Shown here: positions 46,556-54,704 of the stretch, piece after piece
Layout: every line of letters begins with the position of its first letter
Numbering within the stretch: position 1 is the stretch's first letter
Virus record (IMG/VR): IMGVR_UViG_3300036851_000446
Coordinates: 1-58,577 of that record
Strand: one strand, 5' to 3'
DNA length: 58,577 nucleotides
Source: a virus
The notes under the pieces: generated by a model
The model's database searches: none
Told to the model about the DNA's origin: nothing
What the model saw: the letters and a program-made list of their open reading frames with translations, nothing else
Program-made: the position numbers and the translations under genes

Positions 46556-46984
46556 CTAGGGGTGGCTCATCGCCTCTTCGGCGAGCGTCTGTGCGTCCTC
46601 GCCTTCACGCCAGCGTCGCAGCAACGGCTGGTCGATGAGCTTGGTGCGTCGGCTGTGGCAGGGCTTGGCCATGGCGTGCAGCCACTGCGGGTCATCCGGG
46701 TTGTGGATGCCGAGGGCGACGAGGAGCTGGCGTGGTGGCCTGTGGTCGACTTCGGTCGCTGGTTGTCCGCATCCGCATTCGCAGGTTGGGTGGGTGTGGA
46801 GGTAGTCCCTGCGGGTGTGGCGCCACTGGTCCGTCGAGTAGACGGACATGGACGGGTCACCTGCTGCTCTGCGCTGTGCTGCTTGGATGCGTTTGCGTTC
46901 ACGGCGATGCAGGTCGCACGCACCGCTGGGCACGAGGGTGGGGCATCCGGGGGTGGAACAAGGGGAGGGTGCACGGGGGGGCAT
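46556..46984 (-). CDS. HNH endonuclease (terminase-linked)
   Basis: 142 aa. N-terminal CSTPGCPTLVPSGACDLH, then VYSTDQWRHTRRDYLHTHPT, CECGCGQPATEVDHRPPRQL and MAKPCHSRRTKLIDQPL. HNH proteins encoded next to terminase genes are needed with the terminase for DNA packaging in several cos phages, so this is the better candidate of the two for that role. Confidence 0.85.
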   Translation of the reverse strand: MPPRAPSPCSTPGCPTLVPSGACDLHRRERKRIQAAQRRAAGDPSMSVYSTDQWRHTRRDYLHTHPTCECGCGQPATEVDHRPPRQLLVALGIHNPDDPQWLHAMAKPCHSRRTKLIDQPLLRRWREGEDAQTLAEEAMSHP

Positions 46985-47245
46985 CAGCCCGGGGGGATCA
47001 GATCGTCAGATGACAGCATCCGCACGCTGTCGCCAGGCAGCGCCCGTTGGCACCGTGTGATTCCGGCAGATGGGCACACTTCATCCTTGAGCCCGGACGC
47101 CAGTCGCTCTGGCAGCGCCACGGTGGTGGGTCGAAGAGGATGCCTCGTGCGAGGCCTCGCCTCAACCGAACCTTCAAGGTGCGACACCACGGGCCACTTA
47201 GCGAGATGTACTGCGTTCTAGCACAAGTCATGGAAGACATGCAGG
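46985..47245. other. Gap before the late operon
   Basis: 261 bases without a convincing gene on either strand, ahead of the packaging and head genes on the minus strand, so the late promoter or a packaging signal would be expected here. A perfect 12-bp palindrome GCGAGGCCTCGC (47149-47160) overlaps a second hairpin GCCTCG-TG-CGAGGC (47142-47155). No TTGACA-type promoter stands out. Confidence 0.5.
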
Positions 47246-47848
47246 TCACGTGTCTTTCGGTGTCTTGCGCCAACCACGCTTCTCGCGCCGTGGTTGGTCG
47301 GGTAGCTGGCGCTCGAGGTGGTCGACCTTGCGTTGGAGGGCGTCGCGTTCGGCGATGACGCGGGCGAGGACGCGGGCGGTCATGTCGGCGTTGGGTTGGG
47401 CGTTGGTGGGGATGGACTCGTTCTCGCCTCGTGCGATGCGGGTGGCCTTGGCTGCGAGGGCGACGGCGAGCTCTTCGTCGTTGATGTAGTGCCGGGACTT
47501 GGTGTGGTCGTGGTCGCCGTCCTTGAGCAGCCGTGTGACGTCGTGGGCTGCTTCGGCGAGTAGTTCGCAGGCGTCGATGGTGGCGAGGGCGAGGTGCTTG
47601 TACGCGGTGCGGGCCCGCGGGTCGCCGTGCGTGTCGAGGGCGTAGTCGCGGTCGCCGCCGTTGACGGCTTCCCGGCGTGCGGTGGCGCGGTCGTAGGCGA
47701 GGGCGTGGAGGTCGGCAAGGTGGGGTTGGACGTCACCGAGGAGCGTGACGGTCGCTGCGAGCCGGTTGCGGATGGTGTCGATCCGTGGTGTGGCGCCGAA
47801 GTCCCGGAGCGCTGCAAGCTCGTCGAGCAGATCCGTGCGTCTAGTCAC
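47246..47848 (-). CDS. Hypothetical helical protein, 200 aa
   Basis: GTG start overlapping the previous stop. VTRRTDLLDELAALRDFGAT, a helical middle with LATIDACELLAEAAHDVTRL, and a C-terminal coiled coil (RVIAERDALQRKVDHLERQL) ending in a basic tail. Last gene before the late operon gap. No family recognised. Confidence 0.6.
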   Translation of the reverse strand: MTRRTDLLDELAALRDFGATPRIDTIRNRLAATVTLLGDVQPHLADLHALAYDRATARREAVNGGDRDYALDTHGDPRARTAYKHLALATIDACELLAEAAHDVTRLLKDGDHDHTKSRHYINDEELAVALAAKATRIARGENESIPTNAQPNADMTARVLARVIAERDALQRKVDHLERQLPDQPRREKRGWRKTPKDT

Positions 47849-48273
47849 GCCGTCTTCCTCATCGCGGTGACCTCGGCGTCCATCGAAGTGCGTTGGAGCG
47901 TCCCCCACCATCCGCGCCAGGTCTTGGCGCTGGGTGCGCCCGACCAGAGGTACGCCCAGCGATAGTCCGGCTCGAACGGCGTCAGTCCCAGCCCTCGCAT
48001 CGAGAGCGGGAGCCAGGCGCCGGGGCGGCGGTAGTCCCACCGGTAGCGGGGGGTGGTGAACGTGGCGCCGTGGGAGTCGACGATGAGCTGACGGGCGACA
48101 GGGGTCGTGCGTCCGGCTCGCACTGGCGGCTGAACGGTCTTGCAGCGGTGGTTGTCCATCTCGCGGGTGAGGTTGTCGATTAACTCGGTCGAGACGCTAC
48201 GGGACCAGCCGCAAAGACCGCAGGTCACGGTCTGGAGGTCATTCGAACGGCGGATCCAACTCACGGTGTCCAT
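47845..48273 (-). CDS. Hypothetical protein with CxxC, 142 aa
   Basis: From ATG 48273. MDTVSWIRRSNDLQTVTCGL, then CGLCGWSRSVS and HRC (a possible zinc site in the first 45 residues). The C-terminal half is rich in aromatic residues (YRWDYRRPGAWLPLSMRG; YRWAYLWSGAPSAKTWRGWW). Function unknown. Confidence 0.55.
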   Translation of the reverse strand: MDTVSWIRRSNDLQTVTCGLCGWSRSVSTELIDNLTREMDNHRCKTVQPPVRAGRTTPVARQLIVDSHGATFTTPRYRWDYRRPGAWLPLSMRGLGLTPFEPDYRWAYLWSGAPSAKTWRGWWGTLQRTSMDAEVTAMRKTA

Positions 48274-48467
48274 CCCGGGTACGGGGGGTTCTCGCCTTCG
48301 AGGAAAGCGGCTGCACGGTGACCAAGCTCGAAGACGTCGATCTCGTCCTGGTGCTCGCCCGAGAAGTAGAAGCCCACTGTGGGGTGGCCTTCGCCGCGGA
48401 TGTAGGCGTCCACAGCCCACCATTCGCCGGCATGGGGCCAGTGCTCGGGGAAGGCCAAGCCGGTCAC
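48261..48467 (-). CDS. Small aromatic protein, 68 aa
   Basis: MTGLAFPEHWPHAGEWWAVD, then GFYFSGEHQDEIDVFELGHR; strand-helix pattern. Overlaps both neighbours. Function unknown. Confidence 0.55.
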   Translation of the reverse strand: MTGLAFPEHWPHAGEWWAVDAYIRGEGHPTVGFYFSGEHQDEIDVFELGHRAAAFLEGENPPYPGWTP

Positions 48468-48718
48468 GCATCACCGTCCTCGGGTGCCGTGAGAGCCCCG
48501 TGGTTGGCCGCTGGGGGCGTTTCGGGGGCCTGTGGGGTGGTGTGGGTGCCGGGGACGCTCTCAGGGGCGTGTGCGTGGTCGATCTGGTCGAGGGTGGTGA
48601 GGCCGGCTCGTAGCTCGGCCGCGGTGCGTTCGAAGCTGTCGGCGAGGGCCTCGACTTGGCGACGGATGTCGTCGGTCTTGAGGCGGGTGGTGATCTCGAT
48701 GGTCTGGTGGCTGGCCAT
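48464..48718 (-). CDS. Coiled-coil protein with disordered tail, 84 aa
   Basis: MASHQTIEITTRLKTDDIRR, a coiled coil (QVEALADSFERTAAELRAGL), then about 40 residues of Pro/Thr/Ala-rich sequence. Two bases separate it from the gene before. Function unknown. Confidence 0.55.
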   Translation of the reverse strand: MASHQTIEITTRLKTDDIRRQVEALADSFERTAAELRAGLTTLDQIDHAHAPESVPGTHTTPQAPETPPAANHGALTAPEDGDA

Positions 48719-48720
48719 GC

Positions 48721-48903
48721 TCACGCACCGTCCTCGGCCGGTCCGGTGGGGTAGCGCTCGCGTAGCTCGGCGTGCAGCTCGGTACGCAACCGGGTGTGCT
48801 CGGCCAGCAGTTGCCGTACGGCGTCGGAACCCACGCCGATGGGGCCGTGGTAGTCGGGGTTCGCCGGGAGGGCGTCGTGGAGGGTCTGGGCGGGGGTGGT
48901 CAT
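48721..48903 (-). CDS. Small helical protein, 60 aa
   Basis: MTTPAQTLHDALPANPDYHG, then GSDAVRQLLAEHTRLRTELH, a charged helix. ATG overlaps the upstream stop. Function unknown. Confidence 0.55.
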   Translation of the reverse strand: MTTPAQTLHDALPANPDYHGPIGVGSDAVRQLLAEHTRLRTELHAELRERYPTGPAEDGA

Positions 48904-49328
48904 GTCGGGTCCTGGTGGTCGCAGATGGTCTGGACGTTGAACGTGGGGTCGACGCCGTAGCGCTCGGCCAGGAAGCGCAGGACCCTGCGCACGGCGCCGG
49001 TGTCGCTGAGCGTGAACGAACTGCTGCTGCCGCCGTAGCCGCTGCTGGTGCCCGCGTGCCGGTCGGCGAACGCATCCAGGGCTCGGACGCAGCCGGCAAT
49101 GGCTTCGGCTTCCTTGTCGGGCAGCCGTGCCACGCGCCAAGCGTCGCGGTCGGCTTTCGCTGCGGCGAGCTGGCTGCGTAGCGCTTCGACGTGTTGCTCG
49201 TTGTCGGTGATGAGGGCGCAGACGAGGCAGCGTCCGTCGTCATCGAGCACCGGTCCGATGTCGGGCTCGTGGGGGTGTGCTTGGAGGGCGTCGTTTTCGC
49301 CGAGCGTCTGTTCGGTGGCGTCGGTCAT
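48900..49328 (-). CDS. Hypothetical protein, 142 aa
   Basis: MTDATEQTLGENDALQAHPH, a CLVCALITD motif near residue 34, coiled coil (QHVEALRSQLAAAKADRDAW), a Ser/Gly-rich spacer (SSGYGGSSSSFTLS) and a C-terminal helix with C and H (ICDHQDPT). Perhaps zinc-binding; function unknown. Confidence 0.6.
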   Translation of the reverse strand: MTDATEQTLGENDALQAHPHEPDIGPVLDDDGRCLVCALITDNEQHVEALRSQLAAAKADRDAWRVARLPDKEAEAIAGCVRALDAFADRHAGTSSGYGGSSSSFTLSDTGAVRRVLRFLAERYGVDPTFNVQTICDHQDPT

Positions 49329-49588
49329 GGCGTGCTCTCCTTCTGGCCGAGGAACTCGTCGCCGGTCATGGCGCCCTTGGCCGTGTCGCAGAACTTGCAG
49401 GCGAGCACCAGGTTCGAGAGGTCGTTGCTGCCGCCCCGGGACTTCGGGGTCCAGTGCTCGAGGATGGGCCGGAACATGTCGGGGCCGTCCTCGTCGAGTG
49501 CGGCCCGGCAGTAGCGGCAGCGCATCCCGTCGCGCTGGGCAAGGGAACGGATGCGGCGGGCCTTGTCGCTGACGGACATCCGGGCCAT
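49325..49588 (-). CDS. HNH endonuclease, short
   Basis: 87 aa. RDGMRCRYCRAALDEDGPD, then LEHWTPKSRGGSNDLSNLVL and ACKFCDTAKGAMTGDEF, which is the full HNH core with the CxxC pair on each side. The start ATG at 49588 overlaps the stop of a six-codon minigene; a second ATG at 49579 is possible. Minimal HNH nuclease, perhaps for DNA processing in replication or packaging. Confidence 0.8.
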   Translation of the reverse strand: MARMSVSDKARRIRSLAQRDGMRCRYCRAALDEDGPDMFRPILEHWTPKSRGGSNDLSNLVLACKFCDTAKGAMTGDEFLGQKESTP

Positions 49589-49608
49589 CAGCTGCGGGTC
49601 CAGTTCAT
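49588..49608 (-). CDS. Six-codon minigene between RuvC and HNH genes
   Basis: ATG AAC TGG ACC CGC AGC TGA (MNWTRS). Its ATG overlaps the RuvC-like gene's stop (ATGA), its own TGA overlaps the HNH gene's ATG (TGATG), and AAGGAG stands at the right distance before it. It may only couple translation of the HNH gene to the gene upstream. Confidence 0.35.
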   Translation of the reverse strand: MNWTRS

Positions 49609-50123
49609 GTCGGCTCCTTGGTAAGGATCGGGACCTCGAGCTTGTCGAGGGCCCGTCGGTGGACCTTGGGGAGGTCGAGCAGCGGTTCGCCGCACAGGTC
49701 GTGGGCGAGGGCACGCAGCCACCAGGCGTCGACCTGGTTGTCGTCGGCGACGTCGAGGCCGGTGCGCTTGTAGAGCTCCATGCGCATGTCGGGTTTGGGG
49801 GCGTTGCCTCGGCCGGTGGCGTAGGTCTTGAGCGTGGCGGGCGTGATCGTCAGCCACGGCAGCGTCAGGTAGTCGAGGATCGCCACCCGGATGGCACCAT
49901 GGAGCATCCCGAGGGCGCCGGCCGCGGCGTTGCGGATGCCCATCGGCAGATCCTCGAACACGACAAGGGTGGGGGTCGTCTCGTCGATCAGGTTGCCCAC
50001 GGCGTCACGGAGGTCCTGGAGGCGCCAATCACCCTTGGCCTTCGTCCTGATCGTCGAGAGAGCGCCGTCGGGCCGGGCGATGCCGGTGGCGCTGATGGAC
50101 AGGTCGAGGGCGAGGACCTTCAT
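49605..50123 (-). CDS. RuvC-like Holliday junction resolvase
   Basis: 172 aa. KVLALDLSISATGIARPDG carries the first catalytic Asp (D7), VVFEDLPMGIRNAAAG the catalytic Glu, and DVADDNQVDAWWLRALAHD the C-terminal Asp pair of the RNase-H fold. Resolves recombination and replication junctions before packaging. Starts at ATG 50123, overlapping the CoiA-like gene's stop. Confidence 0.82.
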   Translation of the reverse strand: MKVLALDLSISATGIARPDGALSTIRTKAKGDWRLQDLRDAVGNLIDETTPTLVVFEDLPMGIRNAAAGALGMLHGAIRVAILDYLTLPWLTITPATLKTYATGRGNAPKPDMRMELYKRTGLDVADDNQVDAWWLRALAHDLCGEPLLDLPKVHRRALDKLEVPILTKEPT

Positions 50124-51403
50124 GCGCTCTTCTCCACATGGATCGCCTCGAACCGAACCGGCGTGCCGCAACGTTCTGCCTGAGCCCTGCACCGACGACA
50201 GCAGAGCCATCGCTCGTCCTCGTGGCGATGGATGGCCACGTACGCGGCTTCGGTCTCCCGGCAGGTATCGCAGGTCGCCTTCAGCGATGGCGGCTTGCTG
50301 CGGTGGTCGTTGGGCGGCCAGTGGCGCCCTCGGCATCGAGCGGTCATCTCGCACAGCACGCCCAGGCGGTTGGTCGGTAGCCACATGGCCTCCCCGCAGA
50401 CATCGCAGGGCGCCCAGTGGTGGGTGTGCGTCTGGGCGCGCAGCCTCTTGGGCGACTTCGTCAGGTCGGGGTACTCGACCCGCAGGCCGCCGTTGAAGAG
50501 ACCGCACAGCGCCAGGACGACCTGTCGTTCGGCTGCCTTGGTCAGCTTGGGCAACGTCTCGACGAACGACACCTTCGCCGGATCGGGGATCTCGCGCAGC
50601 TCGATCGACTGCTCGAGGTCGATGACGGCATGACGCTCGCACTCCTGGACGTACTTACCGCGAGCGTGGGGTGAGATGCGCTGGCGGCTGAGGCGTCGAG
50701 CCGTGCTGCCCGACGAGGCCGCCAGGTCGAGATAGAACCCGAAACTCTCGAGGAAGACGTACCGGAGCTCCTTGCGGAGGATGCGCGGGATCACCGCCTC
50801 GATGGGTTGCGCCGGCGCCCGTAACCCCGTCTGGTCGAGGGCCACGCCATCCACGACGATCGACAGGTCGTCGTCGACCCGGAGTGCCTCGACGTCCTTG
50901 GACCGGTTCGCCCATCCACGCGGGCCCTGATGGGTCCAAGTGACTCGACCGCCGAAGTTGTCGATGTAGCGCTGTGTACGATCGTGAACGTCGGCTGCGG
51001 TGATATGTGAAACCTGCGCTTCGAGCACTCGGCTCGCGTTGGTCTTTGGATCTACCGCCAACACATCAGCACGGCAGTTGTTACCGAAGACCTCAACATC
51101 AACACTCCAACCGGCATCTCGCGCCGCTTGAGCGAGAGCCGACTTGAGCATGCCGTGCTCCACCGACTCGTCGGTGTGGTAGCCGAGCGCTCGGCAGCGT
51201 TCAGCCTCGCCGGGGTTGTGGGCGAAGATCATGAACGGGTCGGGGCCATCGACAAGATTCTTGATGTGAGCCCTGCCCTTGCACCCCGCACAACGGATCG
51301 CCGGGGGGTCGGCGTGCAAGGCTCGCTTGTCCGCCGGCGAGAGGCCACCCGGGTGTTTCGAGTCGAGGATCGTCAGCTCACCCTCGACGAGCGCCGTGAT
51401 CAT
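50120..51403 (-). CDS. CoiA-like nuclease family protein
   Basis: 427 aa. N-terminal CAGCKGRAHIKNL zinc site (about residues 38-50), then the PD-(D/E)XK core resembling competence protein CoiA: AARDAGWSVDVEVFGNNCRA, DVLAVDP and SRVLEAQVSHIT (E-x-Q). The C-terminal region has three further Cys groups (CDVCGEAM; CDTCRET; CCRRCRAQAERC). Such proteins occur in Streptomyces chromosomes and phages; a role in DNA processing is inferred. Directly downstream of the candidate origin. Confidence 0.7.
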   Translation of the reverse strand: MITALVEGELTILDSKHPGGLSPADKRALHADPPAIRCAGCKGRAHIKNLVDGPDPFMIFAHNPGEAERCRALGYHTDESVEHGMLKSALAQAARDAGWSVDVEVFGNNCRADVLAVDPKTNASRVLEAQVSHITAADVHDRTQRYIDNFGGRVTWTHQGPRGWANRSKDVEALRVDDDLSIVVDGVALDQTGLRAPAQPIEAVIPRILRKELRYVFLESFGFYLDLAASSGSTARRLSRQRISPHARGKYVQECERHAVIDLEQSIELREIPDPAKVSFVETLPKLTKAAERQVVLALCGLFNGGLRVEYPDLTKSPKRLRAQTHTHHWAPCDVCGEAMWLPTNRLGVLCEMTARCRGRHWPPNDHRSKPPSLKATCDTCRETEAAYVAIHRHEDERWLCCRRCRAQAERCGTPVRFEAIHVEKSA

Positions 51404-51436
51404 GACTGACGGTCCCTTTCGGTCGCGAAAAGGGGC

Positions 51437-51606
51437 GCGCGGGGACCGCGGGGAGACGCGGGGAGCTTTTCACCCACTCCTATATGAAAAACACTAATCA
51501 TGATCCAAAATCTTCCTCGCGTTGGATAGAGAGGTCCCCGCGTCTCCCCGCGGTCCCCGCGCTTTGTTGTCCGTTCGAGTGCACATCGGTCCCCGCGGTC
51601 CCCGCG
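51437..51606. repeat. Candidate replication origin: iterons around an AT-rich core
   Basis: A 28-bp perfect inverted repeat (51437-51464 and 51535-51562) made of CGCGGGGA-type units encloses 70 AT-rich bases (51465-51534), very unlike the GC-rich surroundings. Two more GGTCCCCGCG units lie at 51588-51606. The element lies beside, and partly within, the 3' end of the primase-helicase gene, in the 94-base gap before the CoiA-like gene. This layout resembles iteron origins with an unwinding element. Confidence 0.6.
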
Positions 51607-54161
51607 GGCGCAGCGGCCTGTACGCCACCGAGCGGAACCACCGTCCACGCCTTGGTCTTGTTGCGGTTGAGGCCGGCCTCCACGACCGCCATCTCGAGGG
51701 CCCCGTGGCGTCGTCCATCCCGGCGCCTGAACGCCTCTCCGAGCCTCTTGGCGAGCTGTGGGCGCCCGATCGCGTCCACGAGCTCGGCCGGCACCACGTA
51801 GCGGAGATCGGTGTACTCCGACTCGATCTCGTGGGCGATCTCGGACGCCGAGACACTGCGCGAGCCAAAGTGCTCATGTAACGCCGACAGGAACGCTTCC
51901 CATGATTCGGTTTCAACATCAAGACTGGTATGAAGCTGTTCGAGATTAGCGAGGAACGCTCCCAGCCCGGCATGGTGCAAGGTGCCTGCGATCGCATGAG
52001 CCCATGGGGTGAAACCACCGATGGTGGGCTCCTTGGGGGCCGCAGGTCGACCCGCAACCCACCACGAGCGACAGATGGTCAACAGGGCGGCCACGAGGTC
52101 CCCCCGGTGGATCTGGGCCCAGCCAAGAAGGTCGGGGTGTTTGAAGCCACTACGGGTGTAGGGACGGGCCTGGTGGGCGTCGAGCCTTATGCGGTAACAG
52201 CGCCGGCCGATGTCACCGCCGACGGCGATGTTGTTGCCGGTGGCCACCCAGGTGCAGCGGTTCGGCACGGCGATGGTCTCGGTACGTCCGAGGAGGCGGT
52301 CGGTCCACTCGTCGGTCGTCAGTACCGCCGCAAGGCTCGGTGAGCGGATCGCGTCGTCGATGTTGTCGAGCACCACGAGGGTGGGGCCTTCGATGAGGAC
52401 TGCCGTGAGCATCTTGCGGATCTCGTCGTCCATCTTGGCTAGTGGCCGAGCTGCTGCTGGGCGCCCGGTGGCGATCACGGCGGCCACGTTGGCGAGCAGC
52501 CCCTTGCCTGTGCCCGGTTCGGGGGCATCCACGAGCGCCAGCGGCACCTGGCCGCTGATGGCTGGCCGCATGAGCGGCGTCAGCAGCAGCCCGAGAGCGT
52601 TGACGCGGTCGTCGGGGGTGTCGAACGGGAAGTCGGCGAGCAGCTCGAGTAGCAGGCCGCCGGCGGTGGCCACGTCGTCACTGGACGGCCGCTGCGGGAT
52701 CGTCGGCACCTCGAGGCCGTTGGGGATGTAGAGGCGCCGGGTGACCGGGTCGTAGCCGGGCTCGTCGTGCACGGTGCCGTCGGGCCTCAGGGTGGGCAGC
52801 TCGGTGACGGCCTCGAGTGGGGGGAAGGGCCAGCCTGGCGTGGCGAGGACGTCGTTGACGATGTCGAGCGGCGGGGGGACGTGGCTGACGTTGCCGTCCT
52901 TGTTCATTCGTACGGTGCGGCTCACGGCCGAGATGCGGTTGCGCAACTGGTAGGCGCCGACCGGCTCGACGATCGGGCGGCCGTTCTCGTCGACCCGCAC
53001 CCGGGTGAGCGCTCCGGCCCGGATGAACAGCGATGGCGGGTCATTGGCCGCCAGGAGGCAGGCGATCGTCTCGATCGCCACGTCCGCGAAAGGGCGGCTG
53101 TTGACCTGGATCACCACTGCACCGCGCTTGAGGACTTCGCCGGTGGCCGGGTCGATATCGAGCGGCAGGACGTTGACGTGCTCGCGGCGCCACTCGGCGG
53201 CGGCCTCGGTGAAATCGCCGTCGTGGTTGAGCCCGACGTGCAACTGCCAAGCGGTGAGCAGCCGCCGGCCGGTGACGAACTCGGACGGCATGGCGATCGA
53301 TGTCGACCATGGTGTGGCCCTGCCGTTGTCGGCCCACACGGTCAGTGATGAGCCCTCGGCGAGCTCCTTGCCCGGGCGGGTCCAGTGCATGTTGCCGTTC
53401 CGGTCGACGTGGTGACGCCGGAACCCGGCCACCTCGAGCACGTCGTCGACGCCCAGATCGAACCCGGGCAGGGTGCCGCCATCGCCGGACTCCCCTACCG
53501 GGATGGTTCGCTGCTCGAGCTCGTGGTCCTCTTCGAGCATGTCGAATCCCCGGGCGACGGCAAACAGGGCGTCGCGCTGGGCGGGGCTGATGGTGGCGAT
53601 CGTCTCGAATCCACCCTCGACGAGTACCCACGGCCGGCCGCTCGAGTGCGTGCGTCCCCTCGATGGGGCAACGACGACGAACCCACCTTCACCGCGGGTC
53701 TCGATGAGAACCTTGATCCGCTCTTCGGGGTTGGCGATGAGCTCGATCGAGGTGGCAGGCCGGCGGGCCAGCTTGGTGTTGCCGGCGACCTGCTCGCAGC
53801 GATAGAGGACGTGCCATCCGAGGCTGGGGGTGCGCTCGGCGTAGCCGCTAGCGATGTGCGCCCAGAGATCGAAGATGCCGGCGAGCTGCATGCGCTCGCG
53901 GAACGCGGCCACGACGCCCTCGTCGACGGCCCGACCCTCGAACTCGAGCATCTCGAGGTCACCCGAGACGCGACCGCAGACGATGCCCATGCCACGGTGG
54001 TCCTCGTCGTCGAACCACTGCTGCACCTGGGCGCGCTGGGGGCGTTCTTCCTGCCACTGCTTCCACTCCCCCAGCGGCTTCTTGGTACCGTCGCCGGCGG
54101 CACGGATGACGCAAAGACCCGCGTCGTAGGCCTCGAGAGCTGCGTCGGCAACTTCGGTCAT
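51498..54161 (-). CDS. Primase-polymerase/helicase replication protein
   Basis: 887 aa from ATG 54161 (GAGGAGGG upstream). The N-terminal prim-pol-like domain has MGIVCGRVSGDLEMLEFEG (where DxD is usual, ExE is seen) and IETRGEGGFVVVAPSRGRTH (about 153-172). The C-terminal helicase has Walker A DAPEPGTGKG (545-554), Walker B PTLVVLDNIDD (593-603) and a sensor TWVATGNN. The last 45 residues (AGTAGTD; SAGTAGRRGD) are encoded by the origin-like iterons. Primes and opens phage DNA for replication. Confidence 0.8.
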   Translation of the reverse strand: MTEVADAALEAYDAGLCVIRAAGDGTKKPLGEWKQWQEERPQRAQVQQWFDDEDHRGMGIVCGRVSGDLEMLEFEGRAVDEGVVAAFRERMQLAGIFDLWAHIASGYAERTPSLGWHVLYRCEQVAGNTKLARRPATSIELIANPEERIKVLIETRGEGGFVVVAPSRGRTHSSGRPWVLVEGGFETIATISPAQRDALFAVARGFDMLEEDHELEQRTIPVGESGDGGTLPGFDLGVDDVLEVAGFRRHHVDRNGNMHWTRPGKELAEGSSLTVWADNGRATPWSTSIAMPSEFVTGRRLLTAWQLHVGLNHDGDFTEAAAEWRREHVNVLPLDIDPATGEVLKRGAVVIQVNSRPFADVAIETIACLLAANDPPSLFIRAGALTRVRVDENGRPIVEPVGAYQLRNRISAVSRTVRMNKDGNVSHVPPPLDIVNDVLATPGWPFPPLEAVTELPTLRPDGTVHDEPGYDPVTRRLYIPNGLEVPTIPQRPSSDDVATAGGLLLELLADFPFDTPDDRVNALGLLLTPLMRPAISGQVPLALVDAPEPGTGKGLLANVAAVIATGRPAAARPLAKMDDEIRKMLTAVLIEGPTLVVLDNIDDAIRSPSLAAVLTTDEWTDRLLGRTETIAVPNRCTWVATGNNIAVGGDIGRRCYRIRLDAHQARPYTRSGFKHPDLLGWAQIHRGDLVAALLTICRSWWVAGRPAAPKEPTIGGFTPWAHAIAGTLHHAGLGAFLANLEQLHTSLDVETESWEAFLSALHEHFGSRSVSASEIAHEIESEYTDLRYVVPAELVDAIGRPQLAKRLGEAFRRRDGRRHGALEMAVVEAGLNRNKTKAWTVVPLGGVQAAAPAGTAGTDVHSNGQQSAGTAGRRGDLSIQREEDFGS

Positions 54162-54235
54162 GCCCTCCTCTTTCGCTGCGATACGTAGATGAGGTGGTCG
54201 GGGCCGGGACCCCAGAGCCCCGGCCCCCGCCGATG

Positions 54236-54484
54236 TCAGGTGCCGACGAGGAGAGGCTTCTCCACGGCCCACAGGTACACCGGCTTGTCACCGAAGAAGC
54301 CCTGTTCCTCAGCCGGCCCGATGCGCCAGACGTCAGCACTCAGCTGCTCCAATGGATATTTGGTGTTGGCCTTGCCAATGCGCTCGACGCGGGCTTCTAG
54401 AGCGGCCCGATCCGAGTAGACGGCATGGACCACGCGGTCATCGTCGCTCTCCTTGAGCAGCACCCAGACGGTCTCGTCAGCCAT
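54236..54484 (-). CDS. Hypothetical protein, 82 aa
   Basis: From ATG 54484. MADETVWVLLKESDDDRVVH, AVYSDRAALEARVERIGKAN, then KPVYLWAVEKPLLVGT; an alpha/beta pattern. It follows the OB-like protein and lies just before the primase gene. Function unknown. Confidence 0.6.
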   Translation of the reverse strand: MADETVWVLLKESDDDRVVHAVYSDRAALEARVERIGKANTKYPLEQLSADVWRIGPAEEQGFFGDKPVYLWAVEKPLLVGT

Positions 54485-54704
54485 GGGTCGCCTCGTCGAG
54501 CCGTCGCTCCAGGTCGTTGACGACGTCGTTGGCATCGTCGGCCAGCCGCATCAGCTCGACGATCTCCTCGTCGCGGGCGGCGACGGTGTCGAGCAGGCGC
54601 CAGACGTCCTCCTTGGACGAGAGGTAGTGGGCGTGGCAGCTGAGCTTGCGCAGCTCGGCGACGCCGTTGGGGCTCATGCAGCCCTGGCGTGAGAGGTCAG
54701 CCAT
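54477..54704 (-). CDS. Small helical protein, 75 aa
   Basis: Starts MADLSRQGCMSPNGVAELRK; coiled coil in the second half (LLDTVAARDEEIVELMRLAD; NDVVNDLERRLDEATHG). Overlaps both neighbours. Function unknown. Confidence 0.55.
   Translation of the reverse strand: MADLSRQGCMSPNGVAELRKLSCHAHYLSSKEDVWRLLDTVAARDEEIVELMRLADDANDVVNDLERRLDEATHG

Noticed and set aside
51437-51562. CRISPR array
   Set aside because: The repeats are short iterons in inverted arms around one AT-rich core, without regular spacers or cas genes.
51400-51648. An 82-aa minus-strand frame over the origin-like repeats
   Set aside because: It is an out-of-frame reading of the iterons and of the primase 3' end; the composition is that of the repeat.
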